Shown here piece by piece: positions 1 to 8,915 of a DNA stretch of 64,000 nt (positions within the stretch are counted from its first letter, which is position 1; every line of letters begins with the position of its first letter). Position numbers and translations under genes: made by a program. The stretch is from contig NZ_CP136684.1 in NCBI RefSeq assembly GCF_032921865.1, forward strand, positions 4,065,001 through 4,129,000. Direction: 5' to 3'. The notes beneath the pieces are model-generated. The model was given only the letters and a program-made list of their open reading frames with translations, did not search any database and had not been told where the DNA came from. The stretch comes from Thalassospira lucentensis (lineage in GTDB: Bacteria; Pseudomonadota; Alphaproteobacteria; Rhodospirillales; Thalassospiraceae).

Positions 1-890
1 ACGAATTTTGAATCCGCGACGGCAACATCATCGCGGATCAGTTCGCGCGCCAGATCATCGCCCAATGGCTCGGTCGCGATAACGAAATTGTTGATCGGCA
101 TCACCCGTTTGGCAACCCGGTCTTCGAGCCCGTCAAGATACCCGTTGCAGCCCAGCACCATCATGTCGGCTGTCACACGGTGCCCGCCCGCTGTTGTGAC
201 AACGACCTTTTCACCATTGTCATAGCTGGTGACAGTCGCGTTTTCGTAGATATTCGCCCCGGCAGCACGTGCCGCATCCGCAAGCCCAAGCGCGAAGTTC
301 AGCGGATGAAGATGCCCTGCCTCCATATCAAGCGACCCGCCATGATAAAATTCCGACCCCAGCATGTTGCGGATTTCATCCCGGTCAACGGCACGAATGG
401 CTTCATAACCGTATTCGGTTCGGAGCTTTTCGGCATATTCGTGCGTGCCTGAAACAAATCGTTCGCGATGATCAGCGTGCAGAATGCCCGGCTTCCAGTC
501 ACATTTGATGTCATGCTTGGTGATCAAGCTTTTGACAATATCCTTGGATTGCTCGGCAATATCCCAAAGCTTTCTGGCGTCTTCGCGACCGACCATTTTT
601 TCAAGGTCGTCCTGCTCCCGGCGCTGCCCCGATCCAACCTGTCCGCCATTGCGTCCTGATGCGCCCCAACCAACCCGGTGCGCCTCAAGCAACACAACAC
701 TGTATCCGCGTTCTGCCAGATGAAGTGCCGATGACAAACCGGTAAACCCGCCGCCCACAACAACGACATCACAAGCCTTATTCCCGTCCAATTCGGCAAA
801 GGGTGCGATCTTGTTCGCCGTTGCCGCGTAGTAGGATGGCGGATATGCGCCAGATTTGTCATTTGCGGTCAGGAAGTTCGGGGTAAACAC
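1..890 (-). CDS. puuB: Gamma-glutamylputrescine oxidase-like FAD oxidoreductase (partial, 3' end outside window)
   Basis: About 296 codons of a DAO-family flavoprotein are visible; family members are usually near 425 residues, so the C-terminal third lies beyond the left edge. The N-terminus reads YYAATANKIAPF, then the Rossmann dinucleotide motif VVVVGGGFTGLSSALHLAE (about residues 42-60), then WGASGRNGGQ and GHLHPLNFALGLADA, a close match in order and spacing to E. coli PuuB. PuuB oxidises gamma-glutamylputrescine to the aldehyde with release of ammonia and hydrogen peroxide. The start is a GTG at 890 with GAGG six bases upstream; no ATG is available in frame. No other puu gene is in the window, so the true amine substrate is uncertain; related oxidases act on other amines or amino acids. 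Confidence 0.8.
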   Translation of the reverse strand, partial: MFTPNFLTANDKSGAYPPSYYAATANKIAPFAELDGNKACDVVVVGGGFTGLSSALHLAERGYSVVLLEAHRVGWGASGRNGGQVGSGQRREQDDLEKMVGREDARKLWDIAEQSKDIVKSLITKHDIKCDWKPGILHADHRERFVSGTHEYAEKLRTEYGYEAIRAVDRDEIRNMLGSEFYHGGSLDMEAGHLHPLNFALGLADAARAAGANIYENATVTSYDNGEKVVVTTAGGHRVTADMMVLGCNGYLDGLEDRVAKRVMPINNFVIATEPLGDDLARELIRDDVAVADSKF

Positions 891-1068
891 ACGGCGCCTC
901 GGAATTTTTGTCTTGTGATTTATTAATCCCCTAATGGTGCCGGAATTGGCCGGACCATCAAGGGAAAACTGGCTAAAACCGGCCTCTTCGCATGCTTTTC
1001 ACCGATTATGCAAAAACAGGCAACATGCAGAACAAAGGATTGCGTAAAAACCGGTTTATATGGGTCAT

Positions 1069-2658
1069 TCAGCGCGCCTGCGTTACCGCCTCAACCATCC
1101 TAAGGGCTGTTTTGGTGGCCGCACATCCACCACGTGCCGTGCAACGCAAATCCGGATGCATCATCGCCCCGATTTTAACCGTCTGATCGACCAGCTCGTC
1201 ATATCCCAGAACTGCATCAAACCCGGCCAGAACCGCCATTGCTGATGAAAAGGCGTGCGACACCCCGGCGACATTACGCGCATGGCACGGAATTTCAACA
1301 TCCCCGCCCACCGGGTCACACACAAGGCCCAGCGTATTCATCAAACACATGCTTGCCGCGTCAAAACATTGCACAGGTGTTCCGCCAAATGCCTGCGCGA
1401 CACCGGCCGCTGCCATTGCCGCCGATGCGCCCGTTTCCACCGAACAGCCCCCGCATTCTGCGGCAAAGGTTCCGCGTGCGGCAAACACGGCACCCACCAG
1501 CGCCATCACCTGCAACGCATCGGTGGCACCTTCCAGATCAATGCCATGCCGGATCAAGCCATACAGCGTCCCCGGAACCACGCCTGCACTGCCCGCGGTT
1601 GGTGCGGCACAAACCAGTCCACGATTAGAATCCCGTTCCATCGCCGAAAGCGCGCCTGCAATTGCATCCTGCAAAACCGCCCCGCCAAGCCCGGCGGGCA
1701 GATTGGCATCGCGAACCTTGCGTGCGCGAAGGGTTAAAAACCGCATCACATTGTCTTCGGGCTTGGCATCGAACCCTTCGGCCACCACACGCAACATCAA
1801 TTCGCACCGTTCTCGAAACAGCGCGCGCGTTGCATCTCGTGACAGGCCAAGACGCCTTGCTTCCAGAACAAGTCCCGCCTCGGCAAGCGATCCGCCCTGC
1901 TGTTCTGCCACGGCAATCACCGCATCGCTGCTCGAAAACAGATCGTCAGTCGCACACACCGGATATTGCGAGGCCGCAGCGAAACGAACGTCTTTGATAC
2001 CGTCCTGATCACGTAAAGAGGCTATCAGCTTTGTATCGGGCAAGGCCTGCAACGCAATTTCGCAGCGGTCATGATCCGGGTCGACCGATATGCCGAGCAA
2101 CCTGTTGCCATTCTCAACAAGCCCGGCGGCAATATCATCCGACCGCGCGCCGATATCAGAGCCCCAGACAAACACGCTTGCAGTTTTGCCTGTCAGAAAG
2201 ACCGGCTCACCATTCATCGCATCGATGTAATACATCCCGCCGCCAACCGATGCACCGGCATAAAGATCGGTGCGTTCCAAGCCATTCCGGTCAGTTACGG
2301 TCAGTTCAAGATCAACACGGTTGGGATGGTTGTTGTTTTCAAGTTCAATGATTTCAACGCTAAACAGAAATCCCTCGCCACGCATCACACGCGGCAAAAT
2401 GTCGCGATAATCCGCATCCGTCAGTGCTGCCCCGGCGAAACCGGCAGCAAAATTCTCGTCCGAGCTTTGGGCCTGATATACCGGCGCGAATGATCCGCGT
2501 GGATCAAACCGGACAATGGCCTGTTTCAAGACCTCGCCATTGCTGCATGACAACTCGCGTGCGACCTTCGCCATCATATAAGGTGCTGCGCAATGGGAAC
2601 TGGACGGACCGCGCATGACGGGGCCGATCACGGAATTAAGCAGACTGATTTCTTGCAT
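1069..2658 (-). CDS. L-serine ammonia-lyase, iron-sulfur type, single chain
   Basis: The 529-residue protein joins a beta-type domain at the N-terminus (RGPSSSHCAAP near residue 16, the usual GPSSSHT region) to the alpha-type catalytic domain. The second part carries CAAPTAGSAGVVPG, ECGGCSVETGASAAMAAAG and CDPVGGDVEIPC, whose cysteines fit the [4Fe-4S] ligands of SdaA/SdaB-type serine dehydratases. The reaction is L-serine to pyruvate and ammonia in the cytoplasm. It lies 123 bases downstream of betA on the same strand, with a terminator between them. Serine is a late product of glycine betaine demethylation through sarcosine and glycine, so the position makes metabolic sense, though the demethylation genes are not in the window. 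Confidence 0.88.
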   Translation of the reverse strand: MQEISLLNSVIGPVMRGPSSSHCAAPYMMAKVARELSCSNGEVLKQAIVRFDPRGSFAPVYQAQSSDENFAAGFAGAALTDADYRDILPRVMRGEGFLFSVEIIELENNNHPNRVDLELTVTDRNGLERTDLYAGASVGGGMYYIDAMNGEPVFLTGKTASVFVWGSDIGARSDDIAAGLVENGNRLLGISVDPDHDRCEIALQALPDTKLIASLRDQDGIKDVRFAAASQYPVCATDDLFSSSDAVIAVAEQQGGSLAEAGLVLEARRLGLSRDATRALFRERCELMLRVVAEGFDAKPEDNVMRFLTLRARKVRDANLPAGLGGAVLQDAIAGALSAMERDSNRGLVCAAPTAGSAGVVPGTLYGLIRHGIDLEGATDALQVMALVGAVFAARGTFAAECGGCSVETGASAAMAAAGVAQAFGGTPVQCFDAASMCLMNTLGLVCDPVGGDVEIPCHARNVAGVSHAFSSAMAVLAGFDAVLGYDELVDQTVKIGAMMHPDLRCTARGGCAATKTALRMVEAVTQAR

Positions 2659-2730
2659 GGCGGGGCAATCCGGGAAAATTGCATATGATTTTCCCGATGA
2701 TCACCCGCAGGATGGACGAAAGCAATGACC

Positions 2731-2773
2731 GAAAAGAAAAATCCCCGATCCTGAAACATCAAAGACCGGGGAT
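2731..2773 (-). terminator. Rho-independent terminator after betA
   Basis: Read on the minus strand just past the betA stop, ATCCCCG pairs with CGGGGAT across a 19-base loop and is followed by a T-rich tract (TTTTTCTTTT). It would separate betIBA from the downstream serine ammonia-lyase gene. Confidence 0.6.
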
Positions 2774-2781
2774 GATCGGGA

Positions 2782-4467
2782 TCAACGCTGTTTGGTTTCC
2801 CATTCAGGATGGACGAAATATGGCGCATTTGATGATGGCAACGGATCGCGTCCGCGAATGATATCTGCGGCCTTTTCCCCGATCATGATGGTCGGGGCAT
2901 TCAAATTGCCCGATGCGATTGTCGGCATGATGGAACTGTCCACCACGCGCAGGCCTTCGATACCGTGCACGCGCGTTTTTTCATCCACCACAGCCATATC
3001 GTCGCTGCCCATCTTGCACGAACAGGACGGGTGATAGGCACTTTCGGCGTGATCGGCGACCCATGCATTGATTTCATCATCGGTCTGGATGTCCCTGCCC
3101 GGCGAAATTTCAATTCCGCGCAGGTCCTTGAAGGCATCCTGTGCGAAAATCTCGCGGGTCAGACGCACGGATGCGCGCATTTCTTCCCAATCTTCCGGAT
3201 GGCTCATATAGTTGGGATCAACAATCGGGCGCTTTGCCGGATCGCTTGATGCCAACCGGACTGTCCCGCGTGACTTGGACCGCATCGGACCGACATGCGC
3301 CTGGAAACCATCCTTTTCGGCGGCTTTGGATCCGTTATAGTTAATCGCAGCCGGGATGAAATGATATTGCAGATCAGGATGCTGAACACCCGCTTTTGAC
3401 CGGATAAACCCACCGGCTTCAAAATGGTTGGTCGCACCAAGCCCGGTTTTGAAAAGATACCATTCCAATCCGATCTTGAATTTGTTCCAAGGATCAAGCT
3501 TGCTGTTCAGACTGATCGGCTGGGTGCATTCCATCTGGACATACAGTTCCAGATGGTCCTGAAGGTTTTCACCAACACCGGGGATATCGGCAACCACATC
3601 AATCCCGTGTTCGCGCAGATGTGCGGCCGGACCAACCCCCGACAACATCAAAAGCTTTGGCGAATTGATCGATCCTGCCGAAATAATCACCTCGCGCTCT
3701 ACCGTCGCGCGTTTGAGTTCACCACGGTGGGTGAAATCAAGTCCGACGGCGCGTTTTCCATCAAAAACAACGCGCTGCGCCAATGCCTTGTCATAAACAG
3801 TCAGGTTCGGACGTTTCATTGCCGGATGCAAATAGGCCCGCGCGGTTGACCAGCGACGCCCCTTGTAAACCGTCATATCCATCGTCCCCAGACCTTCCTG
3901 GCGATAGCCATTCTGATCGGGGGTAAACTCATAACCGGCTTCCTGACCGGCCTTGATCCACGCCTTGTGCAGCGGGTTTTTGCAAGCCCCCGTGGTGACA
4001 TGCAGCGGGCCATCTCCGCCATGATATTCATCACCATTGGCGTCTTCGTTGCGTGTATCGGCCTTGCGGAAATACGGCAGGCACCGCGCATAATCCCATT
4101 CTTTTAACGCCGCATCCTGTTCCGCCCAACGATTGTAATCAAGTGCATGACCACGAACATAAGCCATGCCGTTGATCGAACTGGAACCGCCGAAAACACG
4201 CCCGCGCGGTGTTTCCATACGGCGGTTGTTCAGGTTCGCCTGCGGCGTCGTCCAGTATGCCCAGTTATAGGTTTCCGACTGCATCGGATAAGACAATGCC
4301 GTTGGCATATGAATACGCCAATCCCACCAATGATCTACCGGTCCTGCCTCTACCACCAGAACCTTGACTTCCGGGTCCTCGGTCAGACGGCTGGCTAGGA
4401 CGGCACCGGCGGAACCGGAACCGACAATAACGTAATCGTACTTTTCCGTGGTGGTCGGCGTATTCAT
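2782..4467 (-). CDS. betA: Choline dehydrogenase (GMC oxidoreductase)
   Basis: This 561-residue GMC-family flavoenzyme oxidises choline to betaine aldehyde and can carry the oxidation on to glycine betaine. The FAD-binding glycine motif GSGSAG lies at residues 16-21, the GMC signature region GRVFGGSSSINGMAYVRG near residue 90, and the catalytic pair near the C-terminus is H479 (in YHPSCSCKMG) with N523 (in SGNLNAPT). The length is that of BetA. The start has AAGGA upstream at good spacing. It is the last gene of betI-betB-betA, 56 bases after betB, and ends in a terminator. GMC alcohol dehydrogenases are similar, but the operon context settles the assignment. Confidence 0.95.
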   Translation of the reverse strand: MNTPTTTEKYDYVIVGSGSAGAVLASRLTEDPEVKVLVVEAGPVDHWWDWRIHMPTALSYPMQSETYNWAYWTTPQANLNNRRMETPRGRVFGGSSSINGMAYVRGHALDYNRWAEQDAALKEWDYARCLPYFRKADTRNEDANGDEYHGGDGPLHVTTGACKNPLHKAWIKAGQEAGYEFTPDQNGYRQEGLGTMDMTVYKGRRWSTARAYLHPAMKRPNLTVYDKALAQRVVFDGKRAVGLDFTHRGELKRATVEREVIISAGSINSPKLLMLSGVGPAAHLREHGIDVVADIPGVGENLQDHLELYVQMECTQPISLNSKLDPWNKFKIGLEWYLFKTGLGATNHFEAGGFIRSKAGVQHPDLQYHFIPAAINYNGSKAAEKDGFQAHVGPMRSKSRGTVRLASSDPAKRPIVDPNYMSHPEDWEEMRASVRLTREIFAQDAFKDLRGIEISPGRDIQTDDEINAWVADHAESAYHPSCSCKMGSDDMAVVDEKTRVHGIEGLRVVDSSIMPTIASGNLNAPTIMIGEKAADIIRGRDPLPSSNAPYFVHPEWETKQR

Positions 4468-4523
4468 GCTTTTTCCTTATCTTCAACAGGTTGCAGGCAG
4501 CCATTCACAGTCAGGAACCATGA

Positions 4524-5981
4524 TCAATAAGGCGCCTCGACATCACCGGTTTCGACATAGACGGATTTGATCCGGGTATAATGCTCAATCGCGGCCCGGC
4601 CATTTTCACGCCCCACTCCGGATTTCTTGACCCCGCCAAACGGCATTTCAATCGGCGTGATATTATAGGTATTGATCCAGCAGGTTCCCGCCTCAAGCCG
4701 GGCAACAACCCGGTGCCCGCGCGAAAGATCGCGGGTAAACACGCCAGCGGCCAACCCATATTGGGTATCATTGGCGCGTTTAATGACCTCATCCTCATTC
4801 TTGAAGGTCAGGACCGACATCACCGGGCCAAAGATTTCCTCGCGCACGATGGTCATATCATCGGTGCAACCGGTAAAGATGGTCGGGGCGACAAACAGTC
4901 CACCTTCGGGCATGTTTTCACTAACCGCATGACCGCCCAGAACGCATTTCGCGCCCTCGCCCTTGCCTACCTCGATATAGGACATGATCTTTTCAAACTG
5001 CGCCTTGGTCACAATCGGACCAACCTGGGTTTCCGGTTTTTCCGGGTCACCAAGAACAAGGTTCTTACTCCGTGCAATCAGCTTTTCGATGAAGGCATCG
5101 ACGACGCTTTCATGGACGAAAACGCGCGTGCCGTTCGAACAAATCTGCCCGGATGAATAGAAATTCGCCATCTGCGCGCCCGATACCGCGTTATCCAGAT
5201 CGGCATCCTCGAACACGATCATCGGCGATTTGCCGCCAAGCTCCATGGTGACGGCCTTCATGCCGCCTGCGGCAACCGCAGCAACCTTGGCACCAGTTTC
5301 AGCCGAACCGGTCAGGGAAACCTTATCGACGCCCGGATGTTCAACCAGCGCAGCACCACAGGTGCGCGCGCCTTGGACGACGTTGTAAACCCCATCGGGA
5401 AGCCCCGCCTCCTGCAACGCCTCAGCCACCGCAATCGCTGAAAGCGGCGTGACTTCGGACGGTTTGTAAACAACCGCATTCCCGCACGCCAATGCCGGTG
5501 CGGCTTTCCAGCAGGCAATCTGGATCGGATAATTCCACGCGCCAATTGCTCCGCAAACACCAACCGCCTCACGCCGCGTATAGGCAAAATTGCCGCCAAG
5601 ATCGATATGCTCGCCCGATAGGCTTCCGGCCACACCGGCAAAATATTCAAGACACTCGACACCGGAAATCACATCCACGATTTCGGTTTCCTGAATGGCA
5701 CGGCCCGTATCACGGGTTTCGACCAGTGCCAGTTCATCATTACGATCACGTAGGATTTGGGCCGCCTTGAACAGAACCCGCGCCCGTTCGGCCGCAGGCA
5801 TGTTTTTCCAGATTTCAAACCCGGCACGCGCGGCCTTCACTGCGGCATCGACATCGGCCGCGGTGCTTTCCTTACCTTTGGCGAGTACCGCGTTGGTTGC
5901 GGGGTTCAGCGTGACCATTTCCGCCCCTGAACCGGCGTCTTTCTTGCCATTGATAAAGTTCTGGATCTGATAAAGGCTCAT
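4524..5981 (-). CDS. betB: Betaine aldehyde dehydrogenase
   Basis: A 485-residue NAD(P)-dependent aldehyde dehydrogenase that converts betaine aldehyde to glycine betaine. The catalytic glutamate is E247 in TMELGGKSP and the nucleophile is C281 in SSGQICSNGTRVFV; GAWNYP and the C-terminal motif NTYNITPIEMPFGG are typical of BetB. I start it at MSLYQIQNF because AGGAG sits seven bases upstream; an ATG-like extension seven codons earlier has no ribosome site. It lies between betI and betA, the usual alphaproteobacterial order betIBA. Confidence 0.96.
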   Translation of the reverse strand: MSLYQIQNFINGKKDAGSGAEMVTLNPATNAVLAKGKESTAADVDAAVKAARAGFEIWKNMPAAERARVLFKAAQILRDRNDELALVETRDTGRAIQETEIVDVISGVECLEYFAGVAGSLSGEHIDLGGNFAYTRREAVGVCGAIGAWNYPIQIACWKAAPALACGNAVVYKPSEVTPLSAIAVAEALQEAGLPDGVYNVVQGARTCGAALVEHPGVDKVSLTGSAETGAKVAAVAAGGMKAVTMELGGKSPMIVFEDADLDNAVSGAQMANFYSSGQICSNGTRVFVHESVVDAFIEKLIARSKNLVLGDPEKPETQVGPIVTKAQFEKIMSYIEVGKGEGAKCVLGGHAVSENMPEGGLFVAPTIFTGCTDDMTIVREEIFGPVMSVLTFKNEDEVIKRANDTQYGLAAGVFTRDLSRGHRVVARLEAGTCWINTYNITPIEMPFGGVKKSGVGRENGRAAIEHYTRIKSVYVETGDVEAPY

Positions 5982-6043
5982 GTCGAAACTCCTGCAGGCC
6001 ACACCGGAATCGGGTAGCCCTTTTGTAAGTGTATGTTTCTTGA

Positions 6044-6634
6044 CTAGCGCGCGGGCGAACTCGCCAGATGCAGGTGCATGGTATCCAGCACCATCTTGCG
6101 CGCCACGGCGACATTGGCTCGTCCCGGCGTCAAACCGGATCGCACCCAGATGCCATCGATCATGGCAGCAGTCACCGCAGCAATTTCTTCGGCCCGCTGA
6201 TCGGTTGTCAGGCGGCGCAACTCATGGCGTAAGTTAGATGCCAGTCGCTTGAAATAGACCGCATTCAATCGGCGCAGCGGATCGGAAAACGGCACCTGCG
6301 ACCAGAAAGACAACCACGCACCAATCACCTGCGGCGTGAATTGTTCTTCGTTGAAGTTGGTATCAACAATCGCTTCAAGGCGTTCGTGGGGTGTTTTTGC
6401 CTTCGCGACACGGTCCAGGAAATCGCTGCGCAATTCCTGCATCAAAAACCGCATCGTTGCTTCCAGAAGCGCATTTTTACCGCCGAAATAGTGCGAAATA
6501 ATCCCCGACGACATTCCCGCCGCCCCGGCAATCCGACTGATCGTGGCATCGGCAAAACCAAAGCGGTGAATGGTCTCGATCGTGGCATCGATCAGTTGCC
6601 TGCGGCGTACAGGCTGCATTCCAACCTTGGGCAT
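6044..6634 (-). CDS. betI: TetR-family choline-responsive repressor
   Basis: From MPKVGMQPVRRRQLIDATIE the protein (196 residues) aligns along its length with BetI, which represses bet genes and is released by choline. The helix-turn-helix is ISRIAGAAGMSSGIISHYFGGK (about residues 30-51), and the C-terminal half holds the MIDGIWVRSGL segment seen in BetI. An in-frame extension of 41 residues upstream is AT-rich and unlike BetI, so I reject it. It is 62 bases upstream of betB and divergent from choX; a candidate operator lies in the intergenic region at 6741-6754. Confidence 0.93.
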   Translation of the reverse strand: MPKVGMQPVRRRQLIDATIETIHRFGFADATISRIAGAAGMSSGIISHYFGGKNALLEATMRFLMQELRSDFLDRVAKAKTPHERLEAIVDTNFNEEQFTPQVIGAWLSFWSQVPFSDPLRRLNAVYFKRLASNLRHELRRLTTDQRAEEIAAVTAAMIDGIWVRSGLTPGRANVAVARKMVLDTMHLHLASSPAR

Positions 6635-7012
6635 TACTAATCCAATTCTAAGCGATCCGAAGGACTTAGGCCTGTCTGGTGACGCAAATGCGACTTTTTC
6701 GCCCTTCGCAATTGACCTTGGGGGAATATGCTGTATTTTAATTGAACAATCAATCAATAAAAAACGCCGTCTTTTGTGGCGCGACGTTCTCAGGGAAAGT
6801 GCCTTGGTTGCGCGGCTTTACGGCTGTTTTTATGATTATTCCGGTCTATGTGACCGGGTTCAGGGGACCCGATCACATGGTTTTGGACGAATGCTCGCGG
6901 TGTCAAATGCGCATCGCCTCACATGCGTCTGGCCTCCGGAACCGAAAGTCTGATGGCGGCGTTATTGCCACCATCAGTAACCGCTAGGTCCACACAAGGG
7001 AGAACCATAAAC
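6635..7012. promoter_or_regulatory. Divergent control region betI / choX with structured choX leader
   Basis: This 378-base gap holds no gene. Visible elements are: an AT-rich block around 6736-6763 with the inverted repeat ATTGA-ACAA-TCAAT (6741-6754), of the size and base content expected for a TetR-type operator; a near-perfect 12-base inverted repeat (ATGTGACCGGGT at 6848-6859 with ACCCGATCACAT at 6867-6878, one mismatch); and a second imperfect hairpin (TGATGGCGG at 6951-6959 with CCACCATCA at 6968-6976) just before the choX ribosome site. If transcription starts near the AT-rich block, choX has a leader of over 200 bases with two hairpins. Confidence 0.5.
6741..6754. promoter_or_regulatory. 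Candidate BetI operator
   Basis: The inverted repeat ATTGA-N4-TCAAT lies about 107 bases upstream of betI inside the only AT-rich stretch of the betI/choX gap. BetI operators in other bacteria are AT-rich palindromes with TTGA/TCAA half-sites. Position and sequence fit; binding is inferred. Confidence 0.4.
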
Positions 7013-7972
7013 ATGACCACACGTTCCACCATCGGCCGTCTTCTTGGCACCACTGTCATTGCCACCACCCTTCTGGGGGCGGCCGGTGCACAGGCGGCTG
7101 ATAGCGATGTCTGCAAGACCGTAACTTTCTCGGATGTTGGCTGGACCGACATCACCGCGACCACCGCAACCGCATCGGTTATCCTTGAAGCCATTGGCTA
7201 TGACGCTGAAACCGAACTTCTTTCCGTTCCTGTCACTTACACCAGCCTTGCCAACGGGGACGTTGACGTCTTCCTCGGCAACTGGATGCCGACCATGGCT
7301 GCAGACATTGCGCCTTATCTGGAAAAGAAGACCGTCGTCAGTACCGGTGCCAACCTTGAAGGTGCCAAATACACCCTCGCCGTTTCGAAGAATGCTTATG
7401 ATGCCGGCCTCAAGGATTTCGCCGACATTGCCAAATTCAAGGACGATCTTGATGGCGAAATCTACGGTATCGAACCGGGCAATGATGGCAACCGCCTGAT
7501 CCAGGACATGATCGACAATGATCAGTTCGGCCTCAAAGGCTTTGAACTTGTTGAGTCTTCCGAACAAGGCATGCTGGCCGAAGTCAAACGCAAATCGGCA
7601 CGTGACAAATTCATTGTTTTCCTTGGCTGGGAACCGCACCCGATGAATGCCAAATATGACATGGCCTATCTTGATGGTGGCGATGACGTATTTGGCCCGA
7701 ATTTCGGTGGGGCCACGGTTCATACCAACGTGCGCGCCGGTTACACTGACGAATGCCCGAATGCCGGTAAATTCGTCACCAACCTGAAATTCAGCCTCGA
7801 TATGGAAAACCAGATCATGGATGCCATCCTGAACGAGGGCACCGATCCGGAAAAAGCGGCAACCGCATGGCTCAAAGCCAATCCGGATGCCGCGATGGCC
7901 TGGCTTGATGGCGTCACCACCTTTGACGGTGGCGATGCCAAGGCAGCGCTCAAAGATGAACTCGGTCTTTAG
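7013..7972 (+). CDS. choX: Choline ABC transporter substrate-binding protein
   Basis: A 319-residue periplasmic binding protein of the OpuAC/ProX type. The signal peptide covers about residues 1-28 with cleavage near AQA-AD. The mature part contains DVGWTDITATTATASVIL, the VTYTSLANGDVDVFLGNWMP segment characteristic of ChoX, and tryptophans that build the aromatic cage for quaternary ammonium groups. I start at MTTRSTIG because AGGGAGA lies upstream; a start 30 codons earlier would put a non-signal extension in front of the signal peptide. It heads choXWV and probably delivers choline for BetA/BetB. A strong hairpin follows it before choW. Confidence 0.9.
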   Translation: MTTRSTIGRLLGTTVIATTLLGAAGAQAADSDVCKTVTFSDVGWTDITATTATASVILEAIGYDAETELLSVPVTYTSLANGDVDVFLGNWMPTMAADIAPYLEKKTVVSTGANLEGAKYTLAVSKNAYDAGLKDFADIAKFKDDLDGEIYGIEPGNDGNRLIQDMIDNDQFGLKGFELVESSEQGMLAEVKRKSARDKFIVFLGWEPHPMNAKYDMAYLDGGDDVFGPNFGGATVHTNVRAGYTDECPNAGKFVTNLKFSLDMENQIMDAILNEGTDPEKAATAWLKANPDAAMAWLDGVTTFDGGDAKAALKDELGL

Positions 7973-7993
7973 GGTCCAGCTTCGAATTCATAA

Positions 7994-8032
7994 TGCCGGT
8001 ACGTTGCCACCATCAATGGCAGCGTATCGGCA
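7994..8032 (+). other. Intercistronic hairpin choX-choW
   Basis: TGCCGGTACGTTGCCA (7994-8009) pairs with TGGCAGCGTATCGGCA (8017-8032) over 16 positions, two of them G-U, with a 7-base loop. CATTTTCTTTG follows. It may protect the choX message or partly terminate, raising binding-protein levels over the membrane components. Confidence 0.55.
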
Positions 8033-8064
8033 CATTTTCTTTGTTCAAATAATGGAAAAATCCA

Positions 8065-8913
8065 ATGGAATGGCTCACGGAAACTAAAATTCCGCTGGGA
8101 CGGTGGATTGCATCCCTGATGGATGCGCTTAACGAGCATGCCGACTTCGTGTTTTACACCATCTCGGACGTTCTTGAATTCATTATCGAAAACACAGTCG
8201 AATTGCTGGTCTGGTTACCGCCGTTTCTGATCATCGCGCTGTTTGGTGTGCTGGCTGCATGGTTGCACAGATCATGGAAACTGACGGCCTTTACCGTCCT
8301 TTCCCTGCTTCTGATCGTCAATCTTGGCTATTGGGAAGCCACCATGGAAACGCTTGCACTTGTGATCTATGCGACGCTGTTCTGCATGGTGATCGGGGTT
8401 CCGCTTGGCGTGGCATCCGCGCATCGTCCCTGGCTTTATCAGGCCTTGCGTCCGGTTCTTGACCTGATGCAAACGATCCCGACCTTTGTCTATCTGATCC
8501 CGACCCTGATCCTGTTTGGTCTTGGCGTGGTTCCCGGTCTGATTTCGACCGTGATCTTTGCCATCGCCGCCCCGGTGCGGTTGACGCATCTTGGTATCGC
8601 CAGCACGCCCAAGGCATTGATCGAAGCAGGAAAAAGCTTTGGCTGTACGCCACGGCAATTGCTGTTCAAGGTCGAACTGCCATCTGCCATGCCATCGATC
8701 ATGGCGGGCCTGACCCAATGCATCATGTTGTCACTGTCCATGGTGGTGATTGCCGCCCTTGTCGGGGCCGATGGCCTTGGAAAGCCGGTTGTTCGTGCCC
8801 TTAACACGGTCAACATCGCCCAAGGGTTCGAGGCAGGCCTCGCAATTGTGATCCTGGCCATTGTGCTGGACCGCATCTGCCGCCGCGACAAATCTGAAAA
8901 TACGGGGCAGTAA
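8065..8913 (+). CDS. choW: Choline ABC transporter permease
   Basis: A 282-residue inner-membrane protein with about six hydrophobic segments, belonging to the ProW/OpuAB family. The cytoplasmic EAA loop is visible as EAGKSFGCTPRQLLFKVELP (about residues 192-211), the contact for the ATPase. The region VLDLMQTIPTFVYLIPTLIL is typical of choline and betaine permeases. It sits between choX and choV and ends two bases before the choV start, which suggests tight co-expression. Confidence 0.92.
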   Translation: MEWLTETKIPLGRWIASLMDALNEHADFVFYTISDVLEFIIENTVELLVWLPPFLIIALFGVLAAWLHRSWKLTAFTVLSLLLIVNLGYWEATMETLALVIYATLFCMVIGVPLGVASAHRPWLYQALRPVLDLMQTIPTFVYLIPTLILFGLGVVPGLISTVIFAIAAPVRLTHLGIASTPKALIEAGKSFGCTPRQLLFKVELPSAMPSIMAGLTQCIMLSLSMVVIAALVGADGLGKPVVRALNTVNIAQGFEAGLAIVILAIVLDRICRRDKSENTGQ

Positions 8914-8915
8914 TC

